Origin: an uncultured Lachnospiraceae bacterium | GTDB lineage: Bacteria; Bacillota; Clostridia; Lachnospirales; Lachnospiraceae | Length of the DNA: 11,140 bases | Direction of reading: 5' to 3' | Assembly (NCBI GenBank): GCA_910578605.1 | Contig: CAJTQG010000010.1 | Coordinates: 48,062-59,201, forward strand | In this document: piece by piece, positions 1-6,979 of the stretch | Layout of the letters: every line of letters starts with the position of its first letter | Numbering within the stretch: the first letter of the stretch is position 1 | The notes under the pieces: model-generated | Seen by the model: the letters and a program-made list of their open reading frames with translations, nothing else | Told to the model about the DNA's origin: nothing | Databases searched by the model: none | Program-made: the position numbers and the translations under genes

Positions 1-56
1 AGTACTAGAAATAAACTATAAAAATATATAAAAATATAAAAAGAACGGAAAATTAA

Positions 57-133
57 ATATTAGGCAAAATAAGCGAAAGCTTATGACGCAAAGCTATAGG
101 GACTGTAAAATGTCAGCCAGTTGCAACGTAATT
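57..133 (+). promoter_or_regulatory. Class I cyclic di-GMP riboswitch aptamer (GEMM-I)
   Basis: The conserved GEMM-I core is directly readable: GGCAAA at 63-68, a P2 hairpin with stem ATAAGC/GCTTAT (69-74 and 79-84) closed by a GAAA tetraloop (75-78), then GACGCAAAGC at 85-94, a GGGACTG..CAG P3 arm, and CAGCCAGTTGC at 114-124. Flanking ATTA (59-62) and TAAT (129-132) can extend the closing stem. In this family the GNRA loop of P2 docks into P3 and the ligand sits at the three-way junction. The next gene downstream encodes a GGDEF protein, so ligand and regulated product match. No confident promoter can be picked in the very A/T-rich bases 1-56. Confidence 0.94.
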
Positions 134-142
134 ATGATATTT

Positions 143-185
143 TGGCATTGTGGGCATTTCTCATTATGCCATTTTTCTTTTTATT
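143..185 (+). terminator. Intrinsic terminator / riboswitch expression platform
   Basis: The arm ATGCCA (166-171) is followed at once by a T-rich run (172-185, broken by a C and an A). Two upstream arms can pair with it: TGGCAT (143-148), or GGGCAT (152-157) with an eight-base loop. The element starts about 10 bases after the aptamer, as expected for a transcriptional switch. GCCA at 116-119, inside the aptamer, could pair with TGGC at 143-146 as a weak four-base antiterminator. If so, ligand binding would favour termination (an OFF switch), but the pairing is too short to settle the direction. Confidence 0.72.
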
Positions 186-378
186 GTTGGGTCAGCTTTG
201 TTTTTCATACTACAATTAAATTAAAAAATAATGAGGCATCATAATCAATGATAGATTTGTCTCATACAAAGCTAATCTTTCAATTCAGGAAATATGGTTT
301 TGGATACCTGCAGTTTATGAGAACGATGCAATATTTTCGCTGATTAGAAAGCTATATGTGGCAGATTGAGAGGGTAAG
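186..378 (+). other. Leader between the riboswitch terminator and the GGDEF gene
   Basis: This stretch of roughly 190 bases holds no gene with an ATG start and a ribosome binding site. An eight-base stem (ATGAGGCA 231-238 with TGTCTCAT 258-265, one G-U pair) encloses a smaller TCAT/ATGA hairpin. A frame stays open from 235 to the TGA at 367-369 but lacks ATG, GTG or TTG starts, so it is either chance or a worn remnant. A GAGAGGG ribosome binding site at the end of the stretch serves the GGDEF gene. Confidence 0.4.
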
Positions 379-1422
379 ATGGAAGAACGGTTTTCTAATG
401 AAAAATTTGTACAAATGCTTAGCAAGTTGGTAAATACATCAGTGTTCACCGTCCATTTTTTAATGTTGTTAGAGTTTACATATTTTCAAGTGACATTTTT
501 ATCGGTAGTGAATTTTATAAGTTTATTGATGTATACAATATGTTTTGGGTTAATTTATCGGAATAAGTACACAGCATATATTTGGGTAACCTATGTGGAG
601 ATGAGTTTGTATATGTGTATTGCCACGGCATGTTTAGGGTGGGATTACGGATTTTATCTCTACTGTATTGGGTTGATTGTGGTTATCTTTTATGCGGATT
701 ATATGGCAATTAAGATGCACAGAAAAAGATACAGCGGATTTTATTTTAGTTTTATGCTGGTGGCGGCGTATCTATTTTGTTTTATATGCACTAGAGTTCA
801 TGAGCCCCTTTATTATATTGATAAGCATATTGCTAATTTGCACTTGGCGCTGAACTCTGCTATTGTCATTGTGTTTCTTGTTGTGTATATTAAAATTGTG
901 CTTCGGGCGGTGCTTCACTCGGAAAATCTATTAAAGTCAATGGCGCACCACGATGAGCTGACGGGACTGCACAACCGCTATCATATGCTGGATTACCTGC
1001 AGAATGTTATTACTGCCAGGAATGCAGAGGAGTATTTTCTTATGATTATTGACATTGATAATTTTAAGAAATTTAACGATACATATGGTCACAATTGCGG
1101 GGACTATGTATTAAAGCGATTAGCAGAGCTGCTGCTGGAAAAATGTGAGGATTATTCTGTTTGCCGTTGGGGTGGGGAGGAATTTCTCATTGTAGGGCAA
1201 ATAGACAACAATATGAATAATCAGGTACATATTTTGGAGGATTTGCGCAAGAGTATAGCGTCGGAGGATTTTCAATATAGTACATATCGATTAAAGATTA
1301 CTATAACCGGAGGAGTGGCAAAGTTTCATCGGAGTTTTAAAGATATACAATCTTGGGTTGATATGGCAGATAAGAAGCTGTACCAAGGTAAAAACAGCGG
1401 TAAAAATAAAATCGTAGCTTAA
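379..1422 (+). CDS. Membrane-anchored diguanylate cyclase (GGDEF domain)
   Basis: The protein has 347 residues. The first ~180 are very hydrophobic and look like about six membrane segments (roughly 20-60, 65-110, 120-140 and 155-178). A complete GGDEF domain follows at ~185-345: DELTG at 192-196, the metal-binding DIDNFKKFND stretch starting at D225, the active-site GGEEF at 265-269, and a C-terminal ADKKLYQGKNSGKNK signature. Such domains condense two GTP into cyclic di-GMP. The product-inhibition I-site (RxxD, nine and six residues before GGEEF) is absent: the positions are C256 and Y259. No EAL or HD-GYP domain is attached. The N-terminal sensor is not a family I can name. The start follows GAGAGGG at good spacing. 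Transcription passes the cyclic di-GMP riboswitch, so feedback at RNA level is likely. Confidence 0.93.
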   Translation: MEERFSNEKFVQMLSKLVNTSVFTVHFLMLLEFTYFQVTFLSVVNFISLLMYTICFGLIYRNKYTAYIWVTYVEMSLYMCIATACLGWDYGFYLYCIGLIVVIFYADYMAIKMHRKRYSGFYFSFMLVAAYLFCFICTRVHEPLYYIDKHIANLHLALNSAIVIVFLVVYIKIVLRAVLHSENLLKSMAHHDELTGLHNRYHMLDYLQNVITARNAEEYFLMIIDIDNFKKFNDTYGHNCGDYVLKRLAELLLEKCEDYSVCRWGGEEFLIVGQIDNNMNNQVHILEDLRKSIASEDFQYSTYRLKITITGGVAKFHRSFKDIQSWVDMADKKLYQGKNSGKNKIVA

Positions 1423-1453
1423 CTTAATAAAATATGTCAACAATGAATCAAGT

Positions 1454-1486
1454 GGAAATAAAAAAGAGATGGAAATAAAAAGAGAT
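1454..1486. repeat. Tandem duplication of a 16-17 bp A-rich unit
   Basis: The unit GGAAATAAAAAAGAGAT (1454-1470) is followed directly by GGAAATAAAAAGAGAT (1471-1486); the copies differ by one A. The array lies just past the minus-strand hairpin and supplies two successive T-tracts to transcripts of the CmpB-like gene. Confidence 0.85.
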
Positions 1487-1513
1487 GTTAGGAGAGTAAA
1501 CTATTCTCCCAAC
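1471..1513 (-). terminator. Intrinsic terminator of the CmpB-like gene
   Basis: Read on the minus strand, GTTGGGAGA (1513-1505) pairs with TCTCCTAAC (1495-1487): nine base pairs with one G-T, around a nine-base loop. ATCTC and a run of five T follow, then a second T-run. The hairpin overlaps the last codons and the TAG stop. On the plus strand no T-tract follows, so it should not stop the GGDEF transcript efficiently. Confidence 0.8.
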
Positions 1514-2124
1514 ACCCAGTGATGTTTGTGTTTCAGTTCCCGGTGCCATCTGATATTTAATTGTCTAGTTTCATACATTTTTTTAAAGCTGATTACAAAA
1601 TCACTTGCCAGTGCAATAATACCAATGCTGGCAAGTGTTTTTGCTATATGTACAGGAATCAGCACAATCAAATTCATCAATGGCATAAAGCATTTTGCCA
1701 TAAGAAAGGTAATTATGCAGGCAAAACCAATACTGGTTGGTATGGAGGTGAATTTGGTGATATGCAAAGGAATCCAACTATAATTCCAGTAAGCAAAGCC
1801 GCATAGCTTTTCCACCAAGCAGCCTAATATCATTTCGCCCACACTCACAACGAACATTACAATACAAAAATAAGTCAGATATCGTTTCCATTTGGATTTT
1901 TTCAGAGTAATTCCCCCCACAGCAGCGAATGTCTGTGGTGTTCCTAGACACAGATATAAAATAACAATAAACAGGCCATATCCAAGCAAGAAGGGGAATG
2001 TCATACATCGGTTGTCCACAAAGCCTTTTGTGAAAGCCAGCCATATATTTTCAAAACACCATCCCAGAAAAGATATGGCTATTACCATGAGAACTAATGA
2101 ATAAAAATTGTACTCTGTTTCCAT
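1501..2124 (-). CDS. CmpB-family (PF06541-like) integral membrane protein
   Basis: A 207-residue membrane protein with about five to six hydrophobic segments. After the first segment comes FLGWCFENIWLAFTKG..DNR, which matches the family signature of a W-C-x-E stretch, then G and N-R at the segment end. A second conserved-looking stretch is GEMILGCLVEKLCG followed by YWNYS. The family is often labelled putative ABC transporter permease type IV (CmpB), but its function is not established and no ATPase partner adjoins. A start 12 bases further upstream is possible, but its ATG overlaps GGAGG (2130-2134), which sits five bases before the ATG at 2124; the downstream start is therefore chosen. The C-terminus is basic and His-rich (RWHRELKHKHHW). 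Confidence 0.75.
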   Translation of the reverse strand: METEYNFYSLVLMVIAISFLGWCFENIWLAFTKGFVDNRCMTFPFLLGYGLFIVILYLCLGTPQTFAAVGGITLKKSKWKRYLTYFCIVMFVVSVGEMILGCLVEKLCGFAYWNYSWIPLHITKFTSIPTSIGFACIITFLMAKCFMPLMNLIVLIPVHIAKTLASIGIIALASDFVISFKKMYETRQLNIRWHRELKHKHHWVLGE

Positions 2125-2174
2125 AAAAACCTCCATTTCTATGAATTTTTATCAAGCTGCATTGTTTTATCAAA

Positions 2175-2203
2175 GTTCTAACACAGCCTGCAGTTTTTGT
2201 CAA
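2175..2203 (-). promoter_or_regulatory. Sigma-A-type promoter of the CmpB-like gene
   Basis: On the minus strand a perfect TTGACA (2203-2198) is followed by a 17-base spacer and TAGAAC (2180-2175). A TG one base before the -10 makes it an extended -10. It points at the minus-strand gene starting at 2124. Confidence 0.65.
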
Positions 2204-2221
2204 GAAAGGAAGAAAAATAAC

Positions 2222-2250
2222 TTGTCATTTTCCGAATTGAATGGTATTCT
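2222..2250 (+). promoter_or_regulatory. Sigma-A-type promoter of the amino-acid ABC importer operon
   Basis: TTGTCA (2222-2227), a 17-base spacer and TATTCT (2245-2250) lie about 32 bases before the first gene, leaving a short leader that contains GGAGG. It is divergent from, and back-to-back with, the promoter of the minus-strand membrane gene. Confidence 0.6.
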
Positions 2251-2282
2251 TTCCATAATGCATAATTGTAAAGGAGGAATTT

Positions 2283-3794
2283 ATGAAGAAACAAAGATTG
2301 CTATTGTTTATGATGTTGTGTTTTCTTCTATTTGGACTTTGTAGTTGTTCTAAGAAGTCTGAGGGAGAGAAGATGCGGGTGGAGGGAATAGACGACCTTC
2401 CAGGTACAAAGATAGGGGTGCAGATAGGAACCACTGGAGATACCTATGCGCAAGATTACGAGGGGGATGAGGAGGGCACTGTTCTAGAGAAGTACAATAA
2501 AGGTGCAGATGCCATTCAGGCATTAAAGCAGGACAAAATTGACTGCGTTATTATTGACCAGGAGCCGGCAAAGGCTTTTGTGGAAAAGAATAAAGAGTTA
2601 ATGATTTTGTCGGAGGAGTTTGTCACGGAGAACTATGCTGTCTGTGTGGCAAAGGAAAACACAGAACTGAAGGAAAAGATAAATGGAGCGTTAGCCCAGT
2701 TAGAGGAAGACGGCACATTAGATAATATCCGTAAAAACTACACGGGAACAGATGAGGAAAAGGGAAAATTCCCCTATAAAAAGCAGGATGTAAAGCGGTC
2801 TAACGGCACGATTATTATGGCTACAAATGCTTCCTTTAAGCCTTATGAATACTATGAAAACAATGAGATTGTAGGTTTTGATGTGGATATGATGCAGGCT
2901 GTATGTGACAGGCTTGGCATGAAACTAAAAATTCAGGATATGGAGTTTGATGCCATTATCAGTGCAGTGCAGTCCGGCAAGGCGGATGTGGGAGCGGCAG
3001 GAATGACTGTAAATGAGGACAGGCTAAAGTCTATTGGCTTTACAGATTCCTACACGACCTCCAAGCAGGTAATCATTGTGAGAAATCCTGAGGTCACAGC
3101 CCAAAAGCTGTCTCTTTCTGAAAATATCAAGGAAAACTTTATCACGGACGGCCGATGGAAATATTTGGCAAAAGGTCTTGTAAATACACTTATTATTACT
3201 ATATTTGCTATTATGATTGGTATTGTGTTTGGATTTTTAATTGCCATTGTCCGCACCAGCCATGATAAAAACGGAAATTTCCGCATTTTAAATGGGTTGT
3301 GTAAGATTTATCTGACAGTAATCAGAGGCACACCGGTGATGGTTCAGATTTTGATTATTTATTATGTAATCTTTGCCGCTGTGGATATCAATAAAATATT
3401 AGTTGCAATCCTTGCTTTTGGTTTAAATTCCGCTGCCTATGTGGCAGAAATTGTCCGCTCCGGTATTATGGCGGTAGATGAAGGACAGTTTGAGGCTGGC
3501 CGGAGTCTAGGTCTGACATATCCCATGACAATGACAAACATTATTTTGCCTCAAGCAGTAAAAAACATATTGCCGGCGCTTGGCAATGAGTTTATTAATT
3601 TGTTAAAGGAAACCTCCATAAGCGGTTATATTGGTCTGGCGGATTTAACAAGGGGTGGCGTCATTATTCAAAGTCTGACCTATGAGGCGTTTTTACCGCT
3701 GATTGCCGTGGCATTGATTTATCTGGCTATTGTCATGGCACTGACAGCAGGTGTCAATAAGCTGGAAAGGAGTTTGAGAACAAATGAAAGATAA
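2283..3794 (+). CDS. Polar amino-acid ABC importer: fused lipoprotein substrate-binding domain and permease
   Basis: This 503-residue protein starts with a lipoprotein signal (basic MKKQR, a hydrophobic core, lipobox L-C-S-C with C22 the likely lipidated Cys). The binding domain follows in unusual order. Residues ~36-155 match lobe 2 plus the C-terminal helix of glutamine-type binding proteins (KIGVQIGTTGD 43-53, GADAIQALK 74-82, the acidic residue in VIIDQEPA, EDGTLDNIRKNY 142-153). Residues ~175-267 match lobe 1 (ATNASFKPYEYY, GFDVDMMQ, AGMTVNEDR 239-247 with the carboxylate-binding Arg). A HisM/GlnP-type permease fills ~295-495 and has the EAA loop EAGRSLG (404-410) that docks the ATPase. 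GGAGG sits well before the ATG. The substrate is an amino acid, but which one cannot be read from sequence. It overlaps the ATPase gene by 11 bases. Confidence 0.9.
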   Translation: MKKQRLLLFMMLCFLLFGLCSCSKKSEGEKMRVEGIDDLPGTKIGVQIGTTGDTYAQDYEGDEEGTVLEKYNKGADAIQALKQDKIDCVIIDQEPAKAFVEKNKELMILSEEFVTENYAVCVAKENTELKEKINGALAQLEEDGTLDNIRKNYTGTDEEKGKFPYKKQDVKRSNGTIIMATNASFKPYEYYENNEIVGFDVDMMQAVCDRLGMKLKIQDMEFDAIISAVQSGKADVGAAGMTVNEDRLKSIGFTDSYTTSKQVIIVRNPEVTAQKLSLSENIKENFITDGRWKYLAKGLVNTLIITIFAIMIGIVFGFLIAIVRTSHDKNGNFRILNGLCKIYLTVIRGTPVMVQILIIYYVIFAAVDINKILVAILAFGLNSAAYVAEIVRSGIMAVDEGQFEAGRSLGLTYPMTMTNIILPQAVKNILPALGNEFINLLKETSISGYIGLADLTRGGVIIQSLTYEAFLPLIAVALIYLAIVMALTAGVNKLERSLRTNER

Positions 3795-4572
3795 CACAGA
3801 GTCAAAAGGAATGCTTGAAAATACAAATAAAGGCAATGAAAATGTATTGGTGGAAGTGAGGGACTTGAGAAAATCTTTTGATAATCATGAAGTTCTTTGC
3901 GGTATATCCACAAAAATTACAAAGGGGGAAGTATTGGCAATTATCGGACCTTCCGGTTGTGGTAAATCTACCTTTCTTCGTTCTATCAATCTGCTTGAGG
4001 AGCCAACAAGCGGTCAAATTATTTTTGAGGGAACAGATATTACTCAAAACGGGGTGGATGTGAATCAAATCCGCCAAAAAATTGGAATGGTATTTCAGCA
4101 GTTTAATTTGTTTGCCAATAAAACGGTAAAGGAAAATATTATGTTAGCACCTGTGAAGCTGGGAAGAATGACGAAACAGGAGGCAGAGAAAAAAGCAATG
4201 GAGCTTTTAGAGAGAATCGGGCTGCCCCAAAAGGCAGATGCCTATCCGGCTATGCTGTCAGGAGGACAGAAGCAGAGAATTGCCATTGCCCGCTCTCTTG
4301 CCATGAATCCAGATGTTATGCTGTTTGATGAGCCTACATCAGCCCTGGACCCTGAGATGGTTGGTGAAGTGTTGAATTTAATGCGGCAGTTGGCAGCGGA
4401 AGGTATGACTATGATTGTAGTCACACATGAGATGGGTTTTGCCAGAGAAGTGGCAAACCGTGTAATGTTTTTTCATGATGGCGTGATTCAGGAGGAGAAC
4501 AAGCCAGAGGAATTTTTTGGCAATCCGAAAAACTCCCGTCTAAAAGAATTTTTAGCCGGCGTGTTGGCATAA
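3784..4572 (+). CDS. Polar amino-acid ABC transporter ATP-binding protein (GlnQ/HisP type)
   Basis: A complete 262-residue ABC ATPase: Walker A GPSGCGKST (55-63), Q-loop Gln105 in MVFQQF, signature LSGGQ (159-163), Walker B VMLFDEP (178-184), D-loop SALD and switch His215 in VVTHEMG. These are typical of the polar amino-acid uptake family, which powers import through a HisM/GlnP-like permease. The gene overlaps the fused binding protein/permease by 11 bases, so translation is probably coupled and the two proteins form one importer. The first ~20 residues, before VLVEVRDL where the family normally begins, are polar and look like a dispensable extension. The upstream ATG is kept because GGAAAGGAG precedes it, although at long spacing, and the internal ATG lacks a spaced ribosome binding site. 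Confidence 0.92.
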   Translation: MKDNTESKGMLENTNKGNENVLVEVRDLRKSFDNHEVLCGISTKITKGEVLAIIGPSGCGKSTFLRSINLLEEPTSGQIIFEGTDITQNGVDVNQIRQKIGMVFQQFNLFANKTVKENIMLAPVKLGRMTKQEAEKKAMELLERIGLPQKADAYPAMLSGGQKQRIAIARSLAMNPDVMLFDEPTSALDPEMVGEVLNLMRQLAAEGMTMIVVTHEMGFAREVANRVMFFHDGVIQEENKPEEFFGNPKNSRLKEFLAGVLA

Positions 4573-4582
4573 CAAAAGAGCA

Positions 4583-4634
4583 GACAGTACAATATATGGA
4601 GAACTCCCGAATGGAGGCTGTGTATTGTACTGTT
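4583..4634 (+). terminator. Long stem-loop after the ABC importer operon
   Basis: Eleven perfect base pairs (ACAGTACAATA 4584-4594 with TATTGTACTGT 4623-4633) extend inward and outward with G-T pairs to about 17 (4583-4599 with 4618-4634). The loop holds GGAG, CTCC and a second GGAG, which can form alternative small hairpins. It begins 11 bases after the ATPase stop codon, where a terminator is expected, but the following bases (TATTCATTG) are a poor T-tract. It may be an inefficient terminator, an mRNA 3'-end stabiliser or a leader structure for trmO. Confidence 0.5.
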
Positions 4635-4726
4635 ATTCATTGCCAAGGGAATATTTTTGTTAGAATGATGTTTAGTGTCTGAGTGGTTGAGCTGGCTTTG
4701 CCGGTAGAGTTGGAAGGGTGAAAAAT

Positions 4727-5485
4727 ATGGATAATGAGCATGTACATCATATACATCCTATTGCCTACATAGAAAGTGATTTTACAGAAAAATTTGGTAT
4801 TCCAAGACAGAGCGGTCTGGTGGAGGGGCTGTGTGCCAAGGTGGTAATGCAGCCGGAATACTCTCAGATGGATGCTTTTAGAGGGTTGGAGGAATACAGC
4901 CATATATGGCTGATTTGGGAGTTTAGTCAGGGAATAGAAAAAACACAAAAAGAAGAAAATATTTGGAATCCAACCGTGCGTCCTCCCAGGTTAGGCGGGA
5001 ATGTGAGGGTTGGTGTGTTTGCCACTAGAAGTCCCTTTCGTCCAAACCAGCTTGGACTTTCCTGTGTAAAGTTGGATCATATCGTACAGACAAAGGATAA
5101 GAGGGTGGTGCTTTTTGTGCGGGGAGCTGATTTGCTGGATGGAACTCCCATATATGATATAAAGCCTTATATACCTTATGTTGACAGCAGACCACAGGCA
5201 GAGGGGGGCTTCACAAAAAAAACAAAGGACTATAGATTGCAGGTGGAATGTGAGGATAGATGGTTAAAAATGCTGCCGGAGGAAAAAAGAGCACCCCTGC
5301 TTGGAGTGTTAAGTCAGGATCCACGACCATCCTATCACAATGATGGAGATAGAATTTATGGAATGAAGTTTGCAGGCTTTGAGGTGAAATTTCAAGTGAG
5401 GGAGAATGTACTAAAAGTAAAGGAAATTCACACAGACAGGAGGATGGATTATCTTCTGGGGGAAAAGAGGCAATACAATGAATGA
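4727..5485 (+). CDS. trmO: tRNA (N6-threonylcarbamoyladenosine37-N6)-methyltransferase TrmO
   Basis: A 252-residue TsaA/YaeB-type protein. The family uses S-adenosylmethionine to methylate t6A at position 37 of certain tRNAs. It aligns along its length with what I recall of E. coli TrmO: HPIAYIES near the start, GIPRQSGLV, AFRGLEEYSHIWLIW, then the hallmark RPPRLGGN and VFATRSPFRPNQLG, DLLDGTPIYDIKPYIPY, and a C-terminal LSQDPRPSYH. It is slightly longer than the ~235-residue E. coli protein. A GTG nine bases upstream (4718) is in frame but overlaps the GGAAGGG ribosome binding site, which is correctly spaced for the ATG at 4727, so that ATG is used. The stop overlaps the start of the MATE gene, implying one transcript and coupled translation. 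Confidence 0.92.
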   Translation: MDNEHVHHIHPIAYIESDFTEKFGIPRQSGLVEGLCAKVVMQPEYSQMDAFRGLEEYSHIWLIWEFSQGIEKTQKEENIWNPTVRPPRLGGNVRVGVFATRSPFRPNQLGLSCVKLDHIVQTKDKRVVLFVRGADLLDGTPIYDIKPYIPYVDSRPQAEGGFTKKTKDYRLQVECEDRWLKMLPEEKRAPLLGVLSQDPRPSYHNDGDRIYGMKFAGFEVKFQVRENVLKVKEIHTDRRMDYLLGEKRQYNE

Positions 5486-6947
5486 AAAAAATACAAAAAT
5501 TGAGAAAAATAATATTATAAAAAAAATAAATATAGAGAGTAAGTTGAATAAGGAAAAAAAGGCGGGTAAAAGTGAGAAGAGATCAAGAGAAAATGTGAAC
5601 AGAATGTCACAGGAGGAGCGGGTGCAGTATTTGACCGAAGCTCCCATTCCAGGACTGATTTGTCAGATGGCAGTTCCTACCATTATCAGTATGCTTGTTA
5701 CATCATTCTATAATATGGTGGATACTATGTTTGTGGGAAGACTAGATACCCAGTCCACGGCGGCAGTTGGGGTGGCGTTCTCAGTGATGGCTTTGATTCA
5801 GGCTATGGGATTTTTCTTTGGTCATGGTTCCGGCAATTATATTTCCAGGAGACTTGGGGCAAGGGAATATGAGGATGCACGAAAGATGGCGTCTACAGGG
5901 TTTTATCTGGCATTGATTGCAGGAGCTGCTGTGGGAGCTTTGGGTATTGTGTTTGTTCATCCCATCTCCATTTTACTTGGCTCAACCAATACCATACTTC
6001 CATACACAATTAAATATTTGCGGATAATATTTTTAGGAACTCCCTTTATTATGGGTTCCTTTGTTTTAAATAATCAGATGAGATTTCAAGGCAGTGCATC
6101 CTATGCCATGATTGGGATTGTGAGCGGTGGGGTGCTGAATATTGTGCTGGATCCTATATTGATTTTTGGGTGCCATATGGGTATAACAGGGGCGGCGCTG
6201 GCAACAGTGTTAAGCCAGGCTATCAGCTTTTTGATTTTACTAGTGATGAATCAAAAGGCAGTGATTGGAATATCATGGAGGAATTTTACACCAAGCAGTT
6301 ATTATTTTATTGGAATTTTTAAGGGAGGAATTCCTTCCCTGTGCCGCCAAGGAATTGGAAGTGTGGCTACCATTTGCTTGAATACGGCGGCGGGGAATTA
6401 TGGAGGAGCAGCAGCAGACGCAGCGATTGCAGCTATGGGGGTTGTATCAAGGATTGCAATGTTTGCCAACTCTGCATTGATTGGTTTTGGACAGGGCTTT
6501 CAGCCTGTGTGCGGAACCAATTATGGGGCAAGAAAATATAGAAGGGTGAGGGAGGCATTTTATTTTTGTGTCAAGGTGGGAACTGTGGCATTGTTTGTGA
6601 TATCCTTGGCAGGCTTTGTATTTGCCAGACCGTTGGTGGCGCTGTTTCGAGATGACAGGGATGTAATAGAGATTGGTATGCTTGCACTTCGTTTTCATTG
6701 TGTGGCATTTCCATTAAATGTTTGGATTATTATGTGTAATATGATGCTGCAGACTATCGGAATGGCGGGAAAAGCATCGCTGGTTGCCTCTGCAAGGCAG
6801 GGAATTTTCTTTATTCCCTTAATCTTTATTTTACCAGCCTTTATGGGGCTTTTAGGAGTGCAGCTGTGCCAGATGGCTGCTGATATTTGTGCTTTTGCCC
6901 TGGCGCTGCCTATGGGGGCGGGGGTACTTAGAAAATTGAAAGAGTAG
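5478..6947 (+). CDS. MATE-family multidrug/cation antiporter
   Basis: A 489-residue membrane protein. From residue ~43 it is a standard MATE transporter with about 12 helices, opening with the typical APIPGLICQMAVPTIISML and YNMVDTMFVGRL. The repeat of the second half includes IGFGQGFQPVCGTNYGARKYRR. The family exports drugs or metabolites in exchange for sodium or protons; the substrate cannot be told here. The first 42 residues form a soluble tail packed with Lys, Asn and Glu, encoded by a strongly A-rich stretch, which most family members lack. An internal ATG (residue 43) would give a normal-length protein, but only the upstream ATG has a good ribosome binding site (AAGAGG, seven bases away). 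It overlaps trmO by eight bases. No clear terminator lies in the 32 bases before the convergent agrA gene. Confidence 0.88.
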   Translation: MNEKNTKIEKNNIIKKINIESKLNKEKKAGKSEKRSRENVNRMSQEERVQYLTEAPIPGLICQMAVPTIISMLVTSFYNMVDTMFVGRLDTQSTAAVGVAFSVMALIQAMGFFFGHGSGNYISRRLGAREYEDARKMASTGFYLALIAGAAVGALGIVFVHPISILLGSTNTILPYTIKYLRIIFLGTPFIMGSFVLNNQMRFQGSASYAMIGIVSGGVLNIVLDPILIFGCHMGITGAALATVLSQAISFLILLVMNQKAVIGISWRNFTPSSYYFIGIFKGGIPSLCRQGIGSVATICLNTAAGNYGGAAADAAIAAMGVVSRIAMFANSALIGFGQGFQPVCGTNYGARKYRRVREAFYFCVKVGTVALFVISLAGFVFARPLVALFRDDRDVIEIGMLALRFHCVAFPLNVWIIMCNMMLQTIGMAGKASLVASARQGIFFIPLIFILPAFMGLLGVQLCQMAADICAFALALPMGAGVLRKLKE

Positions 6948-6979
6948 TGGAGTGGCAGACACCAGGGGCTTGTTATGAT

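Noticed and set aside
235..369. Open frame of 44 codons between the riboswitch and the GGDEF gene
   Set aside because: It has no ATG, GTG or TTG start and no ribosome binding site. Kept only as a possible remnant in the leader description.
2125..2136. Upstream ATG of the CmpB-like gene
   Set aside because: That ATG overlaps the GGAGG which serves the ATG at 2124.
4718..4726. GTG start for trmO
   Set aside because: The GTG overlaps the GGAAGGG that is correctly spaced for the ATG at 4727.
4637..4948. 103-codon minus-strand frame over the trmO start
   Set aside because: It is antisense to a clear trmO coding region, and there is no ribosome binding site or family match.
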